This document shows, piece after piece, positions 17,129 through 25,311 of a DNA stretch of 64,000 nucleotides. The notes beneath the pieces are model-generated. The model saw nothing but the letters and a program-made list of their open reading frames with translations. It made no database searches and had not been told where the DNA came from. This DNA comes from Flavipsychrobacter sp. (lineage in GTDB: Bacteria > Bacteroidota > Bacteroidia > Chitinophagales > Chitinophagaceae). The position numbers and the translations under genes are program-made. The stretch covers positions 1-64,000 of the forward strand of contig JAEUVY010000067.1 in assembly GCA_016786565.1 (NCBI GenBank), in the 5' to 3' direction. How positions within the stretch are numbered: the first letter of the stretch is position 1; every line of letters begins with the position of its first letter.

Positions 17129-17845
17129 ATGCACCGATCAAAAATAGTCATTCTGTTGCTACTGCTGTTACCGGCGGTAGTGCATGGCATTGACAAAAAG
17201 AAAAAGCTGATCATACCGGGAAGGTGGAAGGAAGTGAAGCGGATGACACCCGATAGCACAGTGCAGGAGTATGACGATACGCTTTACGTGGCCTTTCTTC
17301 CCAAAGACTCGTTCTCTTACCATTACCGGAAGGGATTTATCTATGAGGGCGTTTACGGTATCAGCGAAGACAGCATACTGGACATGGGAACGGTGCGATT
17401 TAAGGTGCTGCTGCGCAAGGGCGAGCAAATGGTGCTGATGAACCAGAAGGGTATCCATCATTTCGGGCCCGACCTGAGCGACACTGCCGCGGCCATTGTA
17501 ATAAAGAAAGAAGATTCTGCCCGACCTGTGAACAGCCTGGAAGAGATGATAGGGCGCTGGTCGGTGTACAAAAGAAAGACCGAAGGCCCGGGAACGCTGG
17601 ATGCCGCCGATAACATACGTTCGGTATATATCACCGGGCCATCGTCGGACGGAAAGCAGGGTTTTGTGTATAGTGGTGCCGATGCCGATAATGCTCCGTC
17701 GTGGACGGTGCGAGAGCTGGGGGGCGGTCAGTCGCTGGTATGTGAGGGTCGCAGGCCAAGGACCTTTAAGGTGCTGCGCTGCCAGGACGGGGAAATGATA
17801 CTGGAGGAGAGCGGCGTAAAGTATTATCTGAAGCAGCCTAAGTAG
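17129..17845 (+). CDS. Exported protein of unknown function
   Basis: A 238-residue protein with a clear signal peptide (MHRSKIVILLLLLLPAVVHG). I do not recognise the family. The mature part has two similar halves: GRWKEVKRMTPDSTVQEYDDTL near residue 30 and GRWSVYKRKTEGPGTLDAAD near 140. Each is followed by beta-strand-like segments (FKVLLRKGEQMVLMNQKG and FKVLRCQDGEMILEESG). This suggests an internal duplication of a lipocalin-like or small beta-barrel unit. No cysteine pair or catalytic motif stands out. It is transcribed alone, directly downstream of the divergent amidase, and followed by a GGTTAA-repeat tract. Confidence 0.8.
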   Translation: MHRSKIVILLLLLLPAVVHGIDKKKKLIIPGRWKEVKRMTPDSTVQEYDDTLYVAFLPKDSFSYHYRKGFIYEGVYGISEDSILDMGTVRFKVLLRKGEQMVLMNQKGIHHFGPDLSDTAAAIVIKKEDSARPVNSLEEMIGRWSVYKRKTEGPGTLDAADNIRSVYITGPSSDGKQGFVYSGADADNAPSWTVRELGGGQSLVCEGRRPRTFKVLRCQDGEMILEESGVKYYLKQPK

Positions 17846-17852
17846 GGTTTTT

Positions 17853-17900
17853 GGTTAATAGGTTAAAAGGGTAATAAGGTAATAGGTTAAAGGGTTAATT
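17853..17900 (+). repeat. Six imperfect GGTTAA-type repeats
   Basis: The 48-base tract consists of units of 7-9 bases, each starting with GGTTAA or GGTAAT. It lies between the unknown exported protein and comF, and ends 29 bases before the earliest comF start codon. Confidence 0.75.
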
Positions 17901-17928
17901 GGGGCTTAACGCATATAATTTCTTGTAA

Positions 17929-18633
17929 TTGGGTGTGCTGACATTGAACGAACTGAGGCAGGGCATCATGCATCTGTTGTATCCCCGCCTTTGCGAGGGG
18001 TGCAACCGTCAATTGCTGGAAGGAGAAGATGTGCTGTGTATAGGCTGTGCTACCGAACTGCCGGAAACCGGGTATCATGCTATTGCGGGTAATGAGACCG
18101 AGCAGCGATTTGCCGGAAGGTTCCCGTTTGTGCGGGCCACATCTTACTGTTATTTTACTGAAGACGGCTTGTTGCAGCATTTGCTGCACGGGCTGAAATA
18201 CACTTCCAAAGAAGACATTGCCGGTTTTCTGGGGAGACGCTTTGCGCAGCAGTTGGCCGTAACTGATTGGATATCAACGATTGACGAGATAGTAGCGGTG
18301 CCCCTGCACCCCGATAAGGAGGCTTTGAGGGGATATAACCAAAGCCATCTGCTGTGTCTGGCGATGGGCGAGGTGTTGGGTAAGCCGGTTACTGAGGGGA
18401 ATCTGGTGCGTGTACGGGCTACTGAGAGTCAGACCAGTAAGAACCGGGCTGAGCGAACTGCAAACATGGCAGGCGCGTTCGGGTTAAAAGACAAAAAGGG
18501 TATGGAGGGCAAACACATTTTGATAGTTGATGATGTGTTGACGACAGGTGCCACCATAGAGGCCTGCGCATTGGCAATACTGGAAGCCGCCGGAGCCCGG
18601 GTGAGCATTGCCACGATCGGGATAACGGTTTAG
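17929..18633 (+). CDS. comF: ComF-family phosphoribosyltransferase-like protein
   Basis: A ComF-type protein of up to 234 residues. The N-terminal zinc-finger-like cysteines are in LCEGCNRQLLEGEDVLCIGC (about residues 21-40), and the PRPP-binding loop of the type I phosphoribosyltransferase fold is in ILIVDDVLTTGATIEAC near 196. In other bacteria ComF helps single-stranded DNA pass into the cytoplasm during natural transformation. The start is unclear: TTG at 17929, GTG at 17935 or ATG at 17968 are all in frame, and family members usually begin shortly before the LLYPRLC segment. No other competence gene is adjacent. The GGTTAA tract lies just upstream. Confidence 0.88.
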   Translation: MGVLTLNELRQGIMHLLYPRLCEGCNRQLLEGEDVLCIGCATELPETGYHAIAGNETEQRFAGRFPFVRATSYCYFTEDGLLQHLLHGLKYTSKEDIAGFLGRRFAQQLAVTDWISTIDEIVAVPLHPDKEALRGYNQSHLLCLAMGEVLGKPVTEGNLVRVRATESQTSKNRAERTANMAGAFGLKDKKGMEGKHILIVDDVLTTGATIEACALAILEAAGARVSIATIGITV

Positions 18634-18729
18634 CGGGTGTGTTGTTCAAAGGGGTATTGCATGCAATATATTGTGCATGTTACGGCGCAAAAAGGCCCTA
18701 AAAAATCTTATACATAGTGTGGCATATGC

Positions 18730-18760
18730 TTTTATCCTCGTTGGGTAACACTTATATTTG
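18730..18760 (+). promoter_or_regulatory. Promoter of the FadL-SGNH unit
   Basis: TATATTTG at 18753-18760 is a perfect -7 box, and TTTT at 18730-18733 stands in the -33 position with the standard 19-base spacing (consensus TTTG). The ATG is at 18868, so the transcript has a leader of about 100 bases in which I see no clear structured element. Confidence 0.6.
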
Positions 18761-18867
18761 CGGAGGTTTTTGGGTCTGGTATTTGTTTTTATAGTTATTT
18801 CACTATACCTTAATACCCGATTATTGAAAACCTGAGAAGGATTCATTGAATATTTAACAGACCAATT

Positions 18868-20112
18868 ATGAAGAAACACGTAATTACGGCATCATTGTTA
18901 CTGTCAGCGATGACGACATTTGGTGGCGGTTACCAACTCAACCTTCAGGGGTTGAGGCAAATGGCAATGGGTGGTTCGGGAACTGCCTGGCCATGGGATG
19001 CTTCGACGATATTTTACAACCCGGGCGGTCTTTCGCGCCTGAAGGGAATCCAGATATATGGCAGCACGGCGATGATGATGCCGACAACAGCATATGGCAA
19101 CAGGGATAATTCCGGTGTAGTATCATCGAACGAACAGACTGCGAAGCAAACGTTTATGCCTTTCAACCTGTACATAGGTGGTCCGGTGCATGAAGACAGC
19201 AGGATAGGTGTTGGTCTGGGTATATACAGTCCGTTTGGAAACGGCATGAGGTGGAACGACAACTGGATGGGTAAATACATTGTTCAGTCAGTAGATCTGA
19301 AAACGGTATTCTTCCAACCAACAGTGAGCTACCGCGCAACAGATTGGTTGTCTGTTGGTGCCGGTTTTGTTGTGGGTACCGGTTCGTTTGACATGCAGCG
19401 GGCACTGCCTGTGCATGGTGCACAAGGACCGGGTCTTGACGACGGAAAAGCAAGCCTGCACGGCAATGCAGCCGGTGTTGGCTTCAATGTAGGTGCTCAG
19501 ATAAAGATGAGCGACAACTTGCAACTGGGTCTTACTTACCGCTCGCAGGTGAATATGGATATAGATGGCGGTGCTGCTAAGTTCAGGGTGCCTGTTTCAT
19601 TGAAAGATTCTTTCCCCGGCACTACATTCAGCACAAGGCTGCCAATGCCTGCAGTGGCTACAGCAGGTTTCGGCTGGCGTCGCGGTGACTTCACGTTGCA
19701 GATGGATTTCAGCTATACAGCTTGGAGTGCTTACGATTCGCTGCGCATCGATTTCAAGCAGACAACTTCATCGCTTACCAACATGCGTGCGCCAAGGTTG
19801 TATCGCAACACATTCACACCACGACTGGGTATGCACTACAAGATCAGTCGCGTAGTGGCACTGATGGCAGGTGGCGCATACGATCCTACACCTGTGGTGA
19901 ACGATATCGTTTCTCCTGATCTTCCTGATGCAGACCGCATCGTGCTTTCATGTGGTATCACAGTAAAGCCATTGCCGGGTCTTACAATCATGGGCGCGTT
20001 TGAGGGTGTAAACTCTGTGAAGCGTAACGGGGAGTATGTATATGCAGGCTTTAATGGTGTTTACAAAGCAGCATCTGCCACACCGGCAATAGGTCTGTAC
20101 TATAGTTTCTAA
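18868..20112 (+). CDS. OmpP1/FadL-family outer-membrane transporter
   Basis: A 414-residue outer-membrane beta-barrel of the FadL family, which lets long-chain fatty acids and other hydrophobic compounds cross the outer membrane. After a signal peptide (ending near FGGGY), the family's N-terminal plug signature appears: GGYQLNLQGLRQMAMGGSGTAWPWDASTIFYNPGGLSRL, with NPGGL typical. Alternating aromatic beta strands follow to a C-terminal phenylalanine (IGLYYSF), as needed for barrel insertion. The SGNH lipoprotein starts 21 bases downstream, and the two probably process and import a lipid together. It has its own strong promoter at 18730-18760. Confidence 0.93.
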   Translation: MKKHVITASLLLSAMTTFGGGYQLNLQGLRQMAMGGSGTAWPWDASTIFYNPGGLSRLKGIQIYGSTAMMMPTTAYGNRDNSGVVSSNEQTAKQTFMPFNLYIGGPVHEDSRIGVGLGIYSPFGNGMRWNDNWMGKYIVQSVDLKTVFFQPTVSYRATDWLSVGAGFVVGTGSFDMQRALPVHGAQGPGLDDGKASLHGNAAGVGFNVGAQIKMSDNLQLGLTYRSQVNMDIDGGAAKFRVPVSLKDSFPGTTFSTRLPMPAVATAGFGWRRGDFTLQMDFSYTAWSAYDSLRIDFKQTTSSLTNMRAPRLYRNTFTPRLGMHYKISRVVALMAGGAYDPTPVVNDIVSPDLPDADRIVLSCGITVKPLPGLTIMGAFEGVNSVKRNGEYVYAGFNGVYKAASATPAIGLYYSF

Positions 20113-20133
20113 AAATTGAATAAAAAGCGAAAA

Positions 20134-21507
20134 ATGAAAAAATTATATACCATAGGTGCGCTCGCTACAGTATTGTTCTCGGCATGCAGACCAAGTGCCA
20201 ACGTTACTACCCCGCCAACATCGGGAGACGCGGTGTTCACCAACTATCTGGCTGTGGGTTGTTCGTTCACATCGGGTTATGCTGATGACGCGCTTACAGT
20301 ATCGGGTCAGTTGAATTCATATCCTCAGCGTTTGTTTGAGCAGATGGAGACCATCAAGTCGGGCAACGGAGCAACAGGACCGTTCATACAGCCACTGGTA
20401 ACAGGTGACAACGGATATCCGACACCAAAACTTGTTGCAGGCACTAAATACTACTGTGACGGCACCTCTTCAATAGGTCCGGTGGTGAGCATACTGCCGC
20501 TTGACTCAAACGGAAGCTGGCGTTACACCAGCCCTGTGAATAATGGTCAGATCAACAACATAGCAGTGCCGTTCATTCGTGTTGCAGACTATGCAGTTGC
20601 CGGATATGCGAACAACAATAACATGCTGGCAAAGAGGTTCTACTATGATGCTAACAAGCGTCCGCTGGATGAATTGTATTCACGTGTGTTCAACCTGCAT
20701 CCTACGTTCTTTACCGTATGGCTGGGCGCAACAGATGTATTGGGTTATGCACTTGCAGGTGGCCAGGGTAATGGTACCGGTACAGCAACACCGGTGTTGG
20801 GCAACTACTACAACCAAAACGACATTACACCTTTCCAGGTATTTGCAGACTACTACGATAGCGTAGTTACCGCAGTATCGAGCACATCAGCATCAGGCGC
20901 ATTGCTGAATGTTCCGGACATTACCGCACTTCCATACTTCACTGCAGTACCATCGAACGGATTGGTGATCACTCGTCAGTCGCATGCGGACAGCTTGCAG
21001 GCACTTTATAAGAGCAGGGGCTTTGATATCGTTTTCCAGGAGGGTAAGAATCAGTACGTGATCAAGGACAATGATGACAAAACAAGGCAGTCGGTACCAG
21101 GTGAGTTGATCCTGATGACCATTCCTCGTGATTCCATCATTTGCGCTGGCTGGGGAAGCACCAAGCCGATACCTAAGGAGTATGTACTGACAACAGACGA
21201 GTTGCAGAACATCCGTACCATGGTGGACAAGTACAACGAGAACATCCGTCAGCAGTGTATCCGCCGCAAGCTGGCCTATGTAGATATCAATGCGTTCATG
21301 AAGACATTGGCTTCAGGTATGCCATACAACGGTATCAAGTACTCGGCAGAATATATGTCGGGTGGTGCATTCTCTCTTGATGGTGTTCATATGAACGCAA
21401 GGGGCAACGCGCTGATAGCGAACTATGTGCTGAACACGATCAACACTTACTACCACTCAACCGTTCCGCTTACAGACGCCAACAAGTTTCCGGGCGTGAA
21501 GTATTAA
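20134..21507 (+). CDS. SGNH/GDSL-family hydrolase lipoprotein
   Basis: A 457-residue lipoprotein (signal MKKLYTIGALATVLFSAC, lipidated Cys18) with an SGNH hydrolase fold. The catalytic Ser block reads YLAVGCSFTSGY, with S44 next to Cys instead of the usual Asp of GDS. The late block LDGVHMNARGNALIANYVL carries the D-x-x-H of the catalytic Asp/His. The second conserved block may be WLGATDVLGY (Gly, Asp). The enzyme probably hydrolyses an ester such as a lipid, outside the cytoplasm. It follows FadL by 21 bases, a pairing seen widely in Bacteroidota, and a terminator follows. The ATG at 20134 is chosen over a TTG six codons upstream. Confidence 0.88.
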   Translation: MKKLYTIGALATVLFSACRPSANVTTPPTSGDAVFTNYLAVGCSFTSGYADDALTVSGQLNSYPQRLFEQMETIKSGNGATGPFIQPLVTGDNGYPTPKLVAGTKYYCDGTSSIGPVVSILPLDSNGSWRYTSPVNNGQINNIAVPFIRVADYAVAGYANNNNMLAKRFYYDANKRPLDELYSRVFNLHPTFFTVWLGATDVLGYALAGGQGNGTGTATPVLGNYYNQNDITPFQVFADYYDSVVTAVSSTSASGALLNVPDITALPYFTAVPSNGLVITRQSHADSLQALYKSRGFDIVFQEGKNQYVIKDNDDKTRQSVPGELILMTIPRDSIICAGWGSTKPIPKEYVLTTDELQNIRTMVDKYNENIRQQCIRRKLAYVDINAFMKTLASGMPYNGIKYSAEYMSGGAFSLDGVHMNARGNALIANYVLNTINTYYHSTVPLTDANKFPGVKY

Positions 21508-21534
21508 TAACGGCAACATATTGTTTAAGCAAAG

Positions 21535-21560
21535 AAGCTCTCCGCTGGGGGAGCTTTTTT
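21535..21560 (+). terminator. Rho-independent terminator after the SGNH gene
   Basis: AAGCTCTCC pairs with GGGGAGCTT (one T-G pair) around GCTG, followed by TTTT. It lies 28 bases after the stop codon. Confidence 0.85.
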
Positions 21561-21578
21561 GTTGTGCGCAGGTAGCGG

Positions 21579-23714
21579 GTGTTCTTTGCTACAAACAGTT
21601 ATTTTTGCGGTATCAGCAGCAATCAGTCCATATTAGAGTCGCCTATAGAATTCCTGAAAGGAGTTGGTCCGCAACGCGGTGAATTGCTGCGCACAGAATT
21701 GGAGATCAGCACTTTTGAAGATCTGTTGCATCACTATCCTTACAGGTATGCCGACAGGTCGCAGGTGACGCGGATAGGGTTCATAGACCCCAGGACAGAG
21801 TATGTGCAGCTGGTGGGCACGCTTGTAAACATTACTGAGGAAGGTGAAGGAAGGAAGAAGCGTCTGATAGCCACGCTGTACGATGACACAGGGAGGATAG
21901 AGTTGTTGTGGTTTCAGGGGGCGCAGTGGATGAAGAAGTCGCTGAAGGAGAATGCCCGCTATATTGTATATGGCAAGTTGAATTACTTCAATGGTGTGGT
22001 GAACATAGCGCACCCTGAGATAGAGCTGCTTAATGCGGAGACCTCTATACCGGGTAGACAGCCTGTGTACCCTACGACAGAGAAGCTAAAGGTGAGAGGA
22101 GTGACCAACCGCTCGTTTGCAAAGCTGACACAGGCATTGTTTGAGAAGCTGCAACCGGGCGATGTGATGGAGATATTGCCGTCGGAGTTACGGAGCCAAT
22201 ACAAGTTGTGTGGTAGGTTTCAGGCGTTGAAGTGGATACATTTTCCGGATACTGAGGAACATGAACTGGCAGCAAGGCACCGGATGAAGTGGGAGGAGTT
22301 GTTTCTTTCGCAGTTGAAGATAGGGCGCCTGAGGCTGCAGCATACCGCACAACAGGGGTGGCATTTTGGAAAGGTGGGAGATACGTTCAATGAGTTTTTC
22401 AGCAAACACCTGCCGTTTCCGCTTACCAATGCGCAGAAGCGGGTGCTGAAGGAGATAAGGCAGGATACGGGTACAGGAAAGCAGATGAACCGCCTGCTGC
22501 AAGGAGATGTAGGTAGCGGAAAGACGATAGTGGCACTGATGTCTATGTTGCTGGCACTGGACAATGGCTTTCAGGCCTGCATCATGGCACCGACAGAGAT
22601 ATTGGCACAGCAGCATTACTTCAGCATATCGGGTATGCTGCGCGATATGGGTATAGACGTGCGTCTGCTTACTGGTAATGTAAAAGGAAAACCAAGAAAG
22701 GAGATACTGGAGCAGCTTGCAGATGGGTCGCTGCGGATAGTGGTGGGCACACACGCGCTGTTGGAAGATAATGTACAGTTCAGGAATCTGGGGCTTGCTG
22801 TGATAGATGAGCAGCACCGTTTTGGCGTGGGGCAGCGGGCACGCCTGTGGAAGAAGAATGAGATGCCGCCACACATATTGGTAATGACCGCAACACCCAT
22901 ACCCCGAACGCTGGCGATGACTATGTATGGTGATCTGGATGTGTCGGTGATAGATGAGTTGCCGCCGGGCCGCCAGCCGATAAAGACGATACTGGCGCGC
23001 GATATGGAGCGTGCAAGGGTGATGCAGTTCATGAGAAGTGAAGTGGACAAAGGACGGCAGGCATATATCGTGTATCCGCTGATAGAGGAGTCGGAGAAGA
23101 TGGACTATGAAAGCCTGATGGCAGGATATGAGCAAGTGAAGATATGGTTTGATGAGAACAAGTACCGGATAGCTATGGTGCATGGCCGGCAGGAGGCAGC
23201 AGAGCGTGAGCGCAATATGCAGCGGTTTGCAAAAGGAGAAGCGAATGTGCTGGTGGCGACAACTGTGATAGAAGTGGGCGTGAACGTACCGAACGCGTCG
23301 GTGATGCTTATAGAGAGCGCAGAGAGGTTCGGGCTGTCGCAGATGCACCAGTTGCGTGGCCGTGTGGGCAGGGGTGCGGAACAGTCGTATTGTATATTGC
23401 TGGCGGGTTCTAAGGTATCGGACGAGAGTTATAAACGCCTGCAGATAATGGTGTCGACCAATGACGGATTCAAGATAGCAGAAGAAGACCTGGCTATGCG
23501 TGGCCCCGGCGATATGTATGGTACCAAGCAAAGCGGTCTTATAAAGTTCAAGCTGGCAGATATAGTGCAGGACAGCGGAATACTGGAAGAGACCAGGGTT
23601 GCTGCGCTGAGCATGCTGACGAATGATCCGGGGCTTACATCAGCACAGCACCAGCCGCTGCGGTATGTATTGTCTCAGCAGGGCAAACAATCGCACTGGG
23701 GAAAGATAAGCTGA
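21579..23714 (+). CDS. recG: ATP-dependent DNA helicase RecG
   Basis: RecG remodels stalled replication forks and branch-migrates Holliday junctions. The protein (up to 711 residues) has the N-terminal wedge domain (PIEFLKGVGPQRGELL at residues 22-37, HYPYRYADRS), the Walker A motif LLQGDVGSGKT near residue 310, the DEQH box VIDEQHRFG near 409, and the helicase C domain ending RGRVGRGAEQSYCILL, with the RecG-specific DLAMRGPGDMYGTKQSG. No ATG exists near the expected N-terminus: the reported start is a GTG at 21579, but a -7 box (21600-21607) lies inside this N-terminal segment, and an ATC at 21612 would give a start (SSNQSILESPIEF) closer to the usual one. The start is therefore uncertain. 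Confidence 0.93.
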   Translation: MFFATNSYFCGISSNQSILESPIEFLKGVGPQRGELLRTELEISTFEDLLHHYPYRYADRSQVTRIGFIDPRTEYVQLVGTLVNITEEGEGRKKRLIATLYDDTGRIELLWFQGAQWMKKSLKENARYIVYGKLNYFNGVVNIAHPEIELLNAETSIPGRQPVYPTTEKLKVRGVTNRSFAKLTQALFEKLQPGDVMEILPSELRSQYKLCGRFQALKWIHFPDTEEHELAARHRMKWEELFLSQLKIGRLRLQHTAQQGWHFGKVGDTFNEFFSKHLPFPLTNAQKRVLKEIRQDTGTGKQMNRLLQGDVGSGKTIVALMSMLLALDNGFQACIMAPTEILAQQHYFSISGMLRDMGIDVRLLTGNVKGKPRKEILEQLADGSLRIVVGTHALLEDNVQFRNLGLAVIDEQHRFGVGQRARLWKKNEMPPHILVMTATPIPRTLAMTMYGDLDVSVIDELPPGRQPIKTILARDMERARVMQFMRSEVDKGRQAYIVYPLIEESEKMDYESLMAGYEQVKIWFDENKYRIAMVHGRQEAAERERNMQRFAKGEANVLVATTVIEVGVNVPNASVMLIESAERFGLSQMHQLRGRVGRGAEQSYCILLAGSKVSDESYKRLQIMVSTNDGFKIAEEDLAMRGPGDMYGTKQSGLIKFKLADIVQDSGILEETRVAALSMLTNDPGLTSAQHQPLRYVLSQQGKQSHWGKIS
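21600..21607 (+). promoter_or_regulatory. -7 box (TATTTTTG) overlapping the nominal recG start region
   Basis: TATTTTTG is an exact consensus match, 21 bases downstream of the nominal GTG start of recG and 4 bases before an ATC codon in frame. If real, translation must begin downstream of the GTG. Confidence 0.4.
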
Positions 23715-23754
23715 TGAGGGATATACCCTTAATGAGAGTGGATAAGATATGTGC

Positions 23755-23824
23755 TATAACTCGCCAAAAGTAGGGTGAAAAAGGTAGTTTTGGCGAAATA
23801 TAAATTATTGTAATGGTTTGAAAA
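23755..23824. repeat. Left copy of a 70-bp direct repeat bounding the ATPase gene
   Basis: The 70-base segment is about 90% identical (63 of 70 by eye) to 25312-25381. It contains an inverted repeat, TCGCCAAAA (23761-23769) with TTTTGGCGA (23788-23796), and at its right end the last codons of the ATPase gene (minus strand). Confidence 0.88.
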
Positions 23825-25244
23825 GCCCGTCCATACTGACTTCACTTTGAATTAGCCCTGAATATTTGTCGGGGTTTTTAAGGCCGAAGGTAGTTACCAT
23901 TGTTACGAGAAGCGACTTGGGAGTACGGGTTTCATCGCGGAAAGCCGCGCATTTGTTTTCAAGGGTTTTCGCATAGTCTTTAGTGATCTCGAAACGGGAG
24001 TTAGCGAATTTCATTTCGCATATATTGATGCAATGATCCTGTCGGTCGAGGAGGAGATCTATCTGCGCTCCGGCTTTTTTTTCGGAGGTTTTACTTTGCC
24101 AGACCGAAGTTTCGCTATAGACGCCACCGATACTGAGCGCGTTTTTCAGTTGTTGTGTGTGTTTCATGCAGATGCTTTCAAATGCAAAGCCGCTCCAGCT
24201 TTTCCACGACTGCCCGGTGGAAAAGCGGATCCAGGAACCGGCACCTGAGATGCGGTTGTTGTCTATGAATTTCATGTAAAAGCGGGAGTATTCATCGGTA
24301 AGCTTGTACAGATAGTCTTTAGCGGTTTTGCCAAACGGGATGTAGGGTGTGATAAAGCCCGACTGGGTAAGCTCATCGAGAATGAGCGAGGTGCCGCCGC
24401 CGGAGGTTAGTTTGCATGTCCTGATAATGTCAGTGCGGTCGAGGCCTGAGCCGTGTGCTGCCAGCGCTCTGATGATGTTTATGTGTGCCGTAGCTTCTCC
24501 AAACAATGACAGGAAAAGATTTCTGAATTCGTTGTGCAGCAGGCCATCTTTTGTGAAGCAGGTACGGTCTATGGCCAGTGCGGCACTTTCGCCTTTTTCC
24601 ACCTCTTTGAGGTATTGCGGAACACCACCCATTACCATGTATAACTGCAGTATCTGATACCTGTCGAGGTTGATTTTTCTTGCTCTGAGGAATTCTTCGG
24701 TCTCGCTGAGTGAGAATGGTTGTAGCCGTATGCTGCGTGTGACCCTGTTGTGAAGGCCGCCTTTGTTGTTGATGACCTTTTGAATCATCCACGCGGCGGA
24801 AGACCCGCATATAACCACCAGTAGGTTTTTCTGACGCGAGGCCCAGGTATTCCAGAAATGTTCGAAAGCTTGCATGAAGCCTGAGCGGGGTGAGCAGAGC
24901 CAGGGGAACTCATCGAAGAAGATGACTTTCCGTTGTTTCCTGATAATGGGTGAAAGGTGGGCAATAAGTTGTTCGAAGGCTTCCATCCAGTTTTCGGGGG
25001 GAGCCAATTTTAGTTTGTTTCTTTTGCCTGATAGTGCCATGCTGAAATTGAGGAGCTGCTGTTTCAGCGTGGCGTTGTGCATGCCGGAAACCTCAAAGGC
25101 AAGCTGCTTTGCAAACACATGCCGAACGAGATACGTTTTGCCGACCCTGCGGCGGCCATAAACGACAACCAGTTCGGGTTCGCCGGAGCCCAAGATCTTT
25201 TGCAGAAGTAACTTTTCTTCATGCCTTCCTGCCAACACTTCCAT
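23805..25244 (-). CDS. AAA-type ATPase with DUF234 / PD-(D/E)XK-like C-terminus
   Basis: A 479-residue protein with an N-terminal ATPase domain (ATPase_2 type): Walker A GRRRVGKT at residues 30-37, Walker B VIFFDEFPWL with D111/E112, and a sensor-like LLVVICGSSA at 141-150. A winged-helix-like middle (about 240-325) leads to a C-terminal DUF234-type domain whose residues E356, D396 (AQIDLLLD) and E410-x-K412 (CEMKF) look like an intact PD-(D/E)XK nuclease site. The family is abundant and scattered in Bacteroidota and archaea; its function is not established. The whole gene lies between 70-bp direct repeats 1557 bases apart and is inserted between recG and ispE. A self-mobilising or toxin-like role is inferred, not shown. 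Confidence 0.9.
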   Translation of the reverse strand: MEVLAGRHEEKLLLQKILGSGEPELVVVYGRRRVGKTYLVRHVFAKQLAFEVSGMHNATLKQQLLNFSMALSGKRNKLKLAPPENWMEAFEQLIAHLSPIIRKQRKVIFFDEFPWLCSPRSGFMQAFEHFWNTWASRQKNLLVVICGSSAAWMIQKVINNKGGLHNRVTRSIRLQPFSLSETEEFLRARKINLDRYQILQLYMVMGGVPQYLKEVEKGESAALAIDRTCFTKDGLLHNEFRNLFLSLFGEATAHINIIRALAAHGSGLDRTDIIRTCKLTSGGGTSLILDELTQSGFITPYIPFGKTAKDYLYKLTDEYSRFYMKFIDNNRISGAGSWIRFSTGQSWKSWSGFAFESICMKHTQQLKNALSIGGVYSETSVWQSKTSEKKAGAQIDLLLDRQDHCINICEMKFANSRFEITKDYAKTLENKCAAFRDETRTPKSLLVTMVTTFGLKNPDKYSGLIQSEVSMDGLFKPLQ

Positions 25245-25262
25245 ATTATGGGATATTATATT

Positions 25263-25308
25263 CCGCCAAAAATACGAAAAAAGTGGTAGTTGTGGCGAAA
25301 TATAAAGA
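25263..25308. repeat. Third, diverged copy of the ATPase-flanking repeat
   Basis: This segment upstream of the ATPase start carries the same ordered landmarks as the 70-bp repeats: CGCCAAAA, GGTAGTT, TGGCGAAATATAAA. It is more diverged and directly abuts the right copy. Confidence 0.65.
25267..25274 (-). promoter_or_regulatory. -7 box (TATTTTTG) of the ATPase gene, inside the repeat
   Basis: The minus strand reads TATTTTTG followed by GCGGAATATAATA, 22 bases before the ATPase ATG. The box is built from the CAAAAATA arm of the diverged repeat copy, so the repeat appears to supply the promoter. Confidence 0.5.
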
Positions 25309-25311
25309 AAG

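Noticed and set aside
18646..18879. Possible 77-codon minus-strand gene before FadL
   Set aside because: It overlaps the FadL promoter and start codon, and its composition looks random.
22188..23531. Open frame of about 450 codons opposite recG
   Set aside because: Its composition (His, Arg, Leu, Tyr) and lack of motifs mark it as the shadow of recG; the recG motifs are complete on the plus strand.
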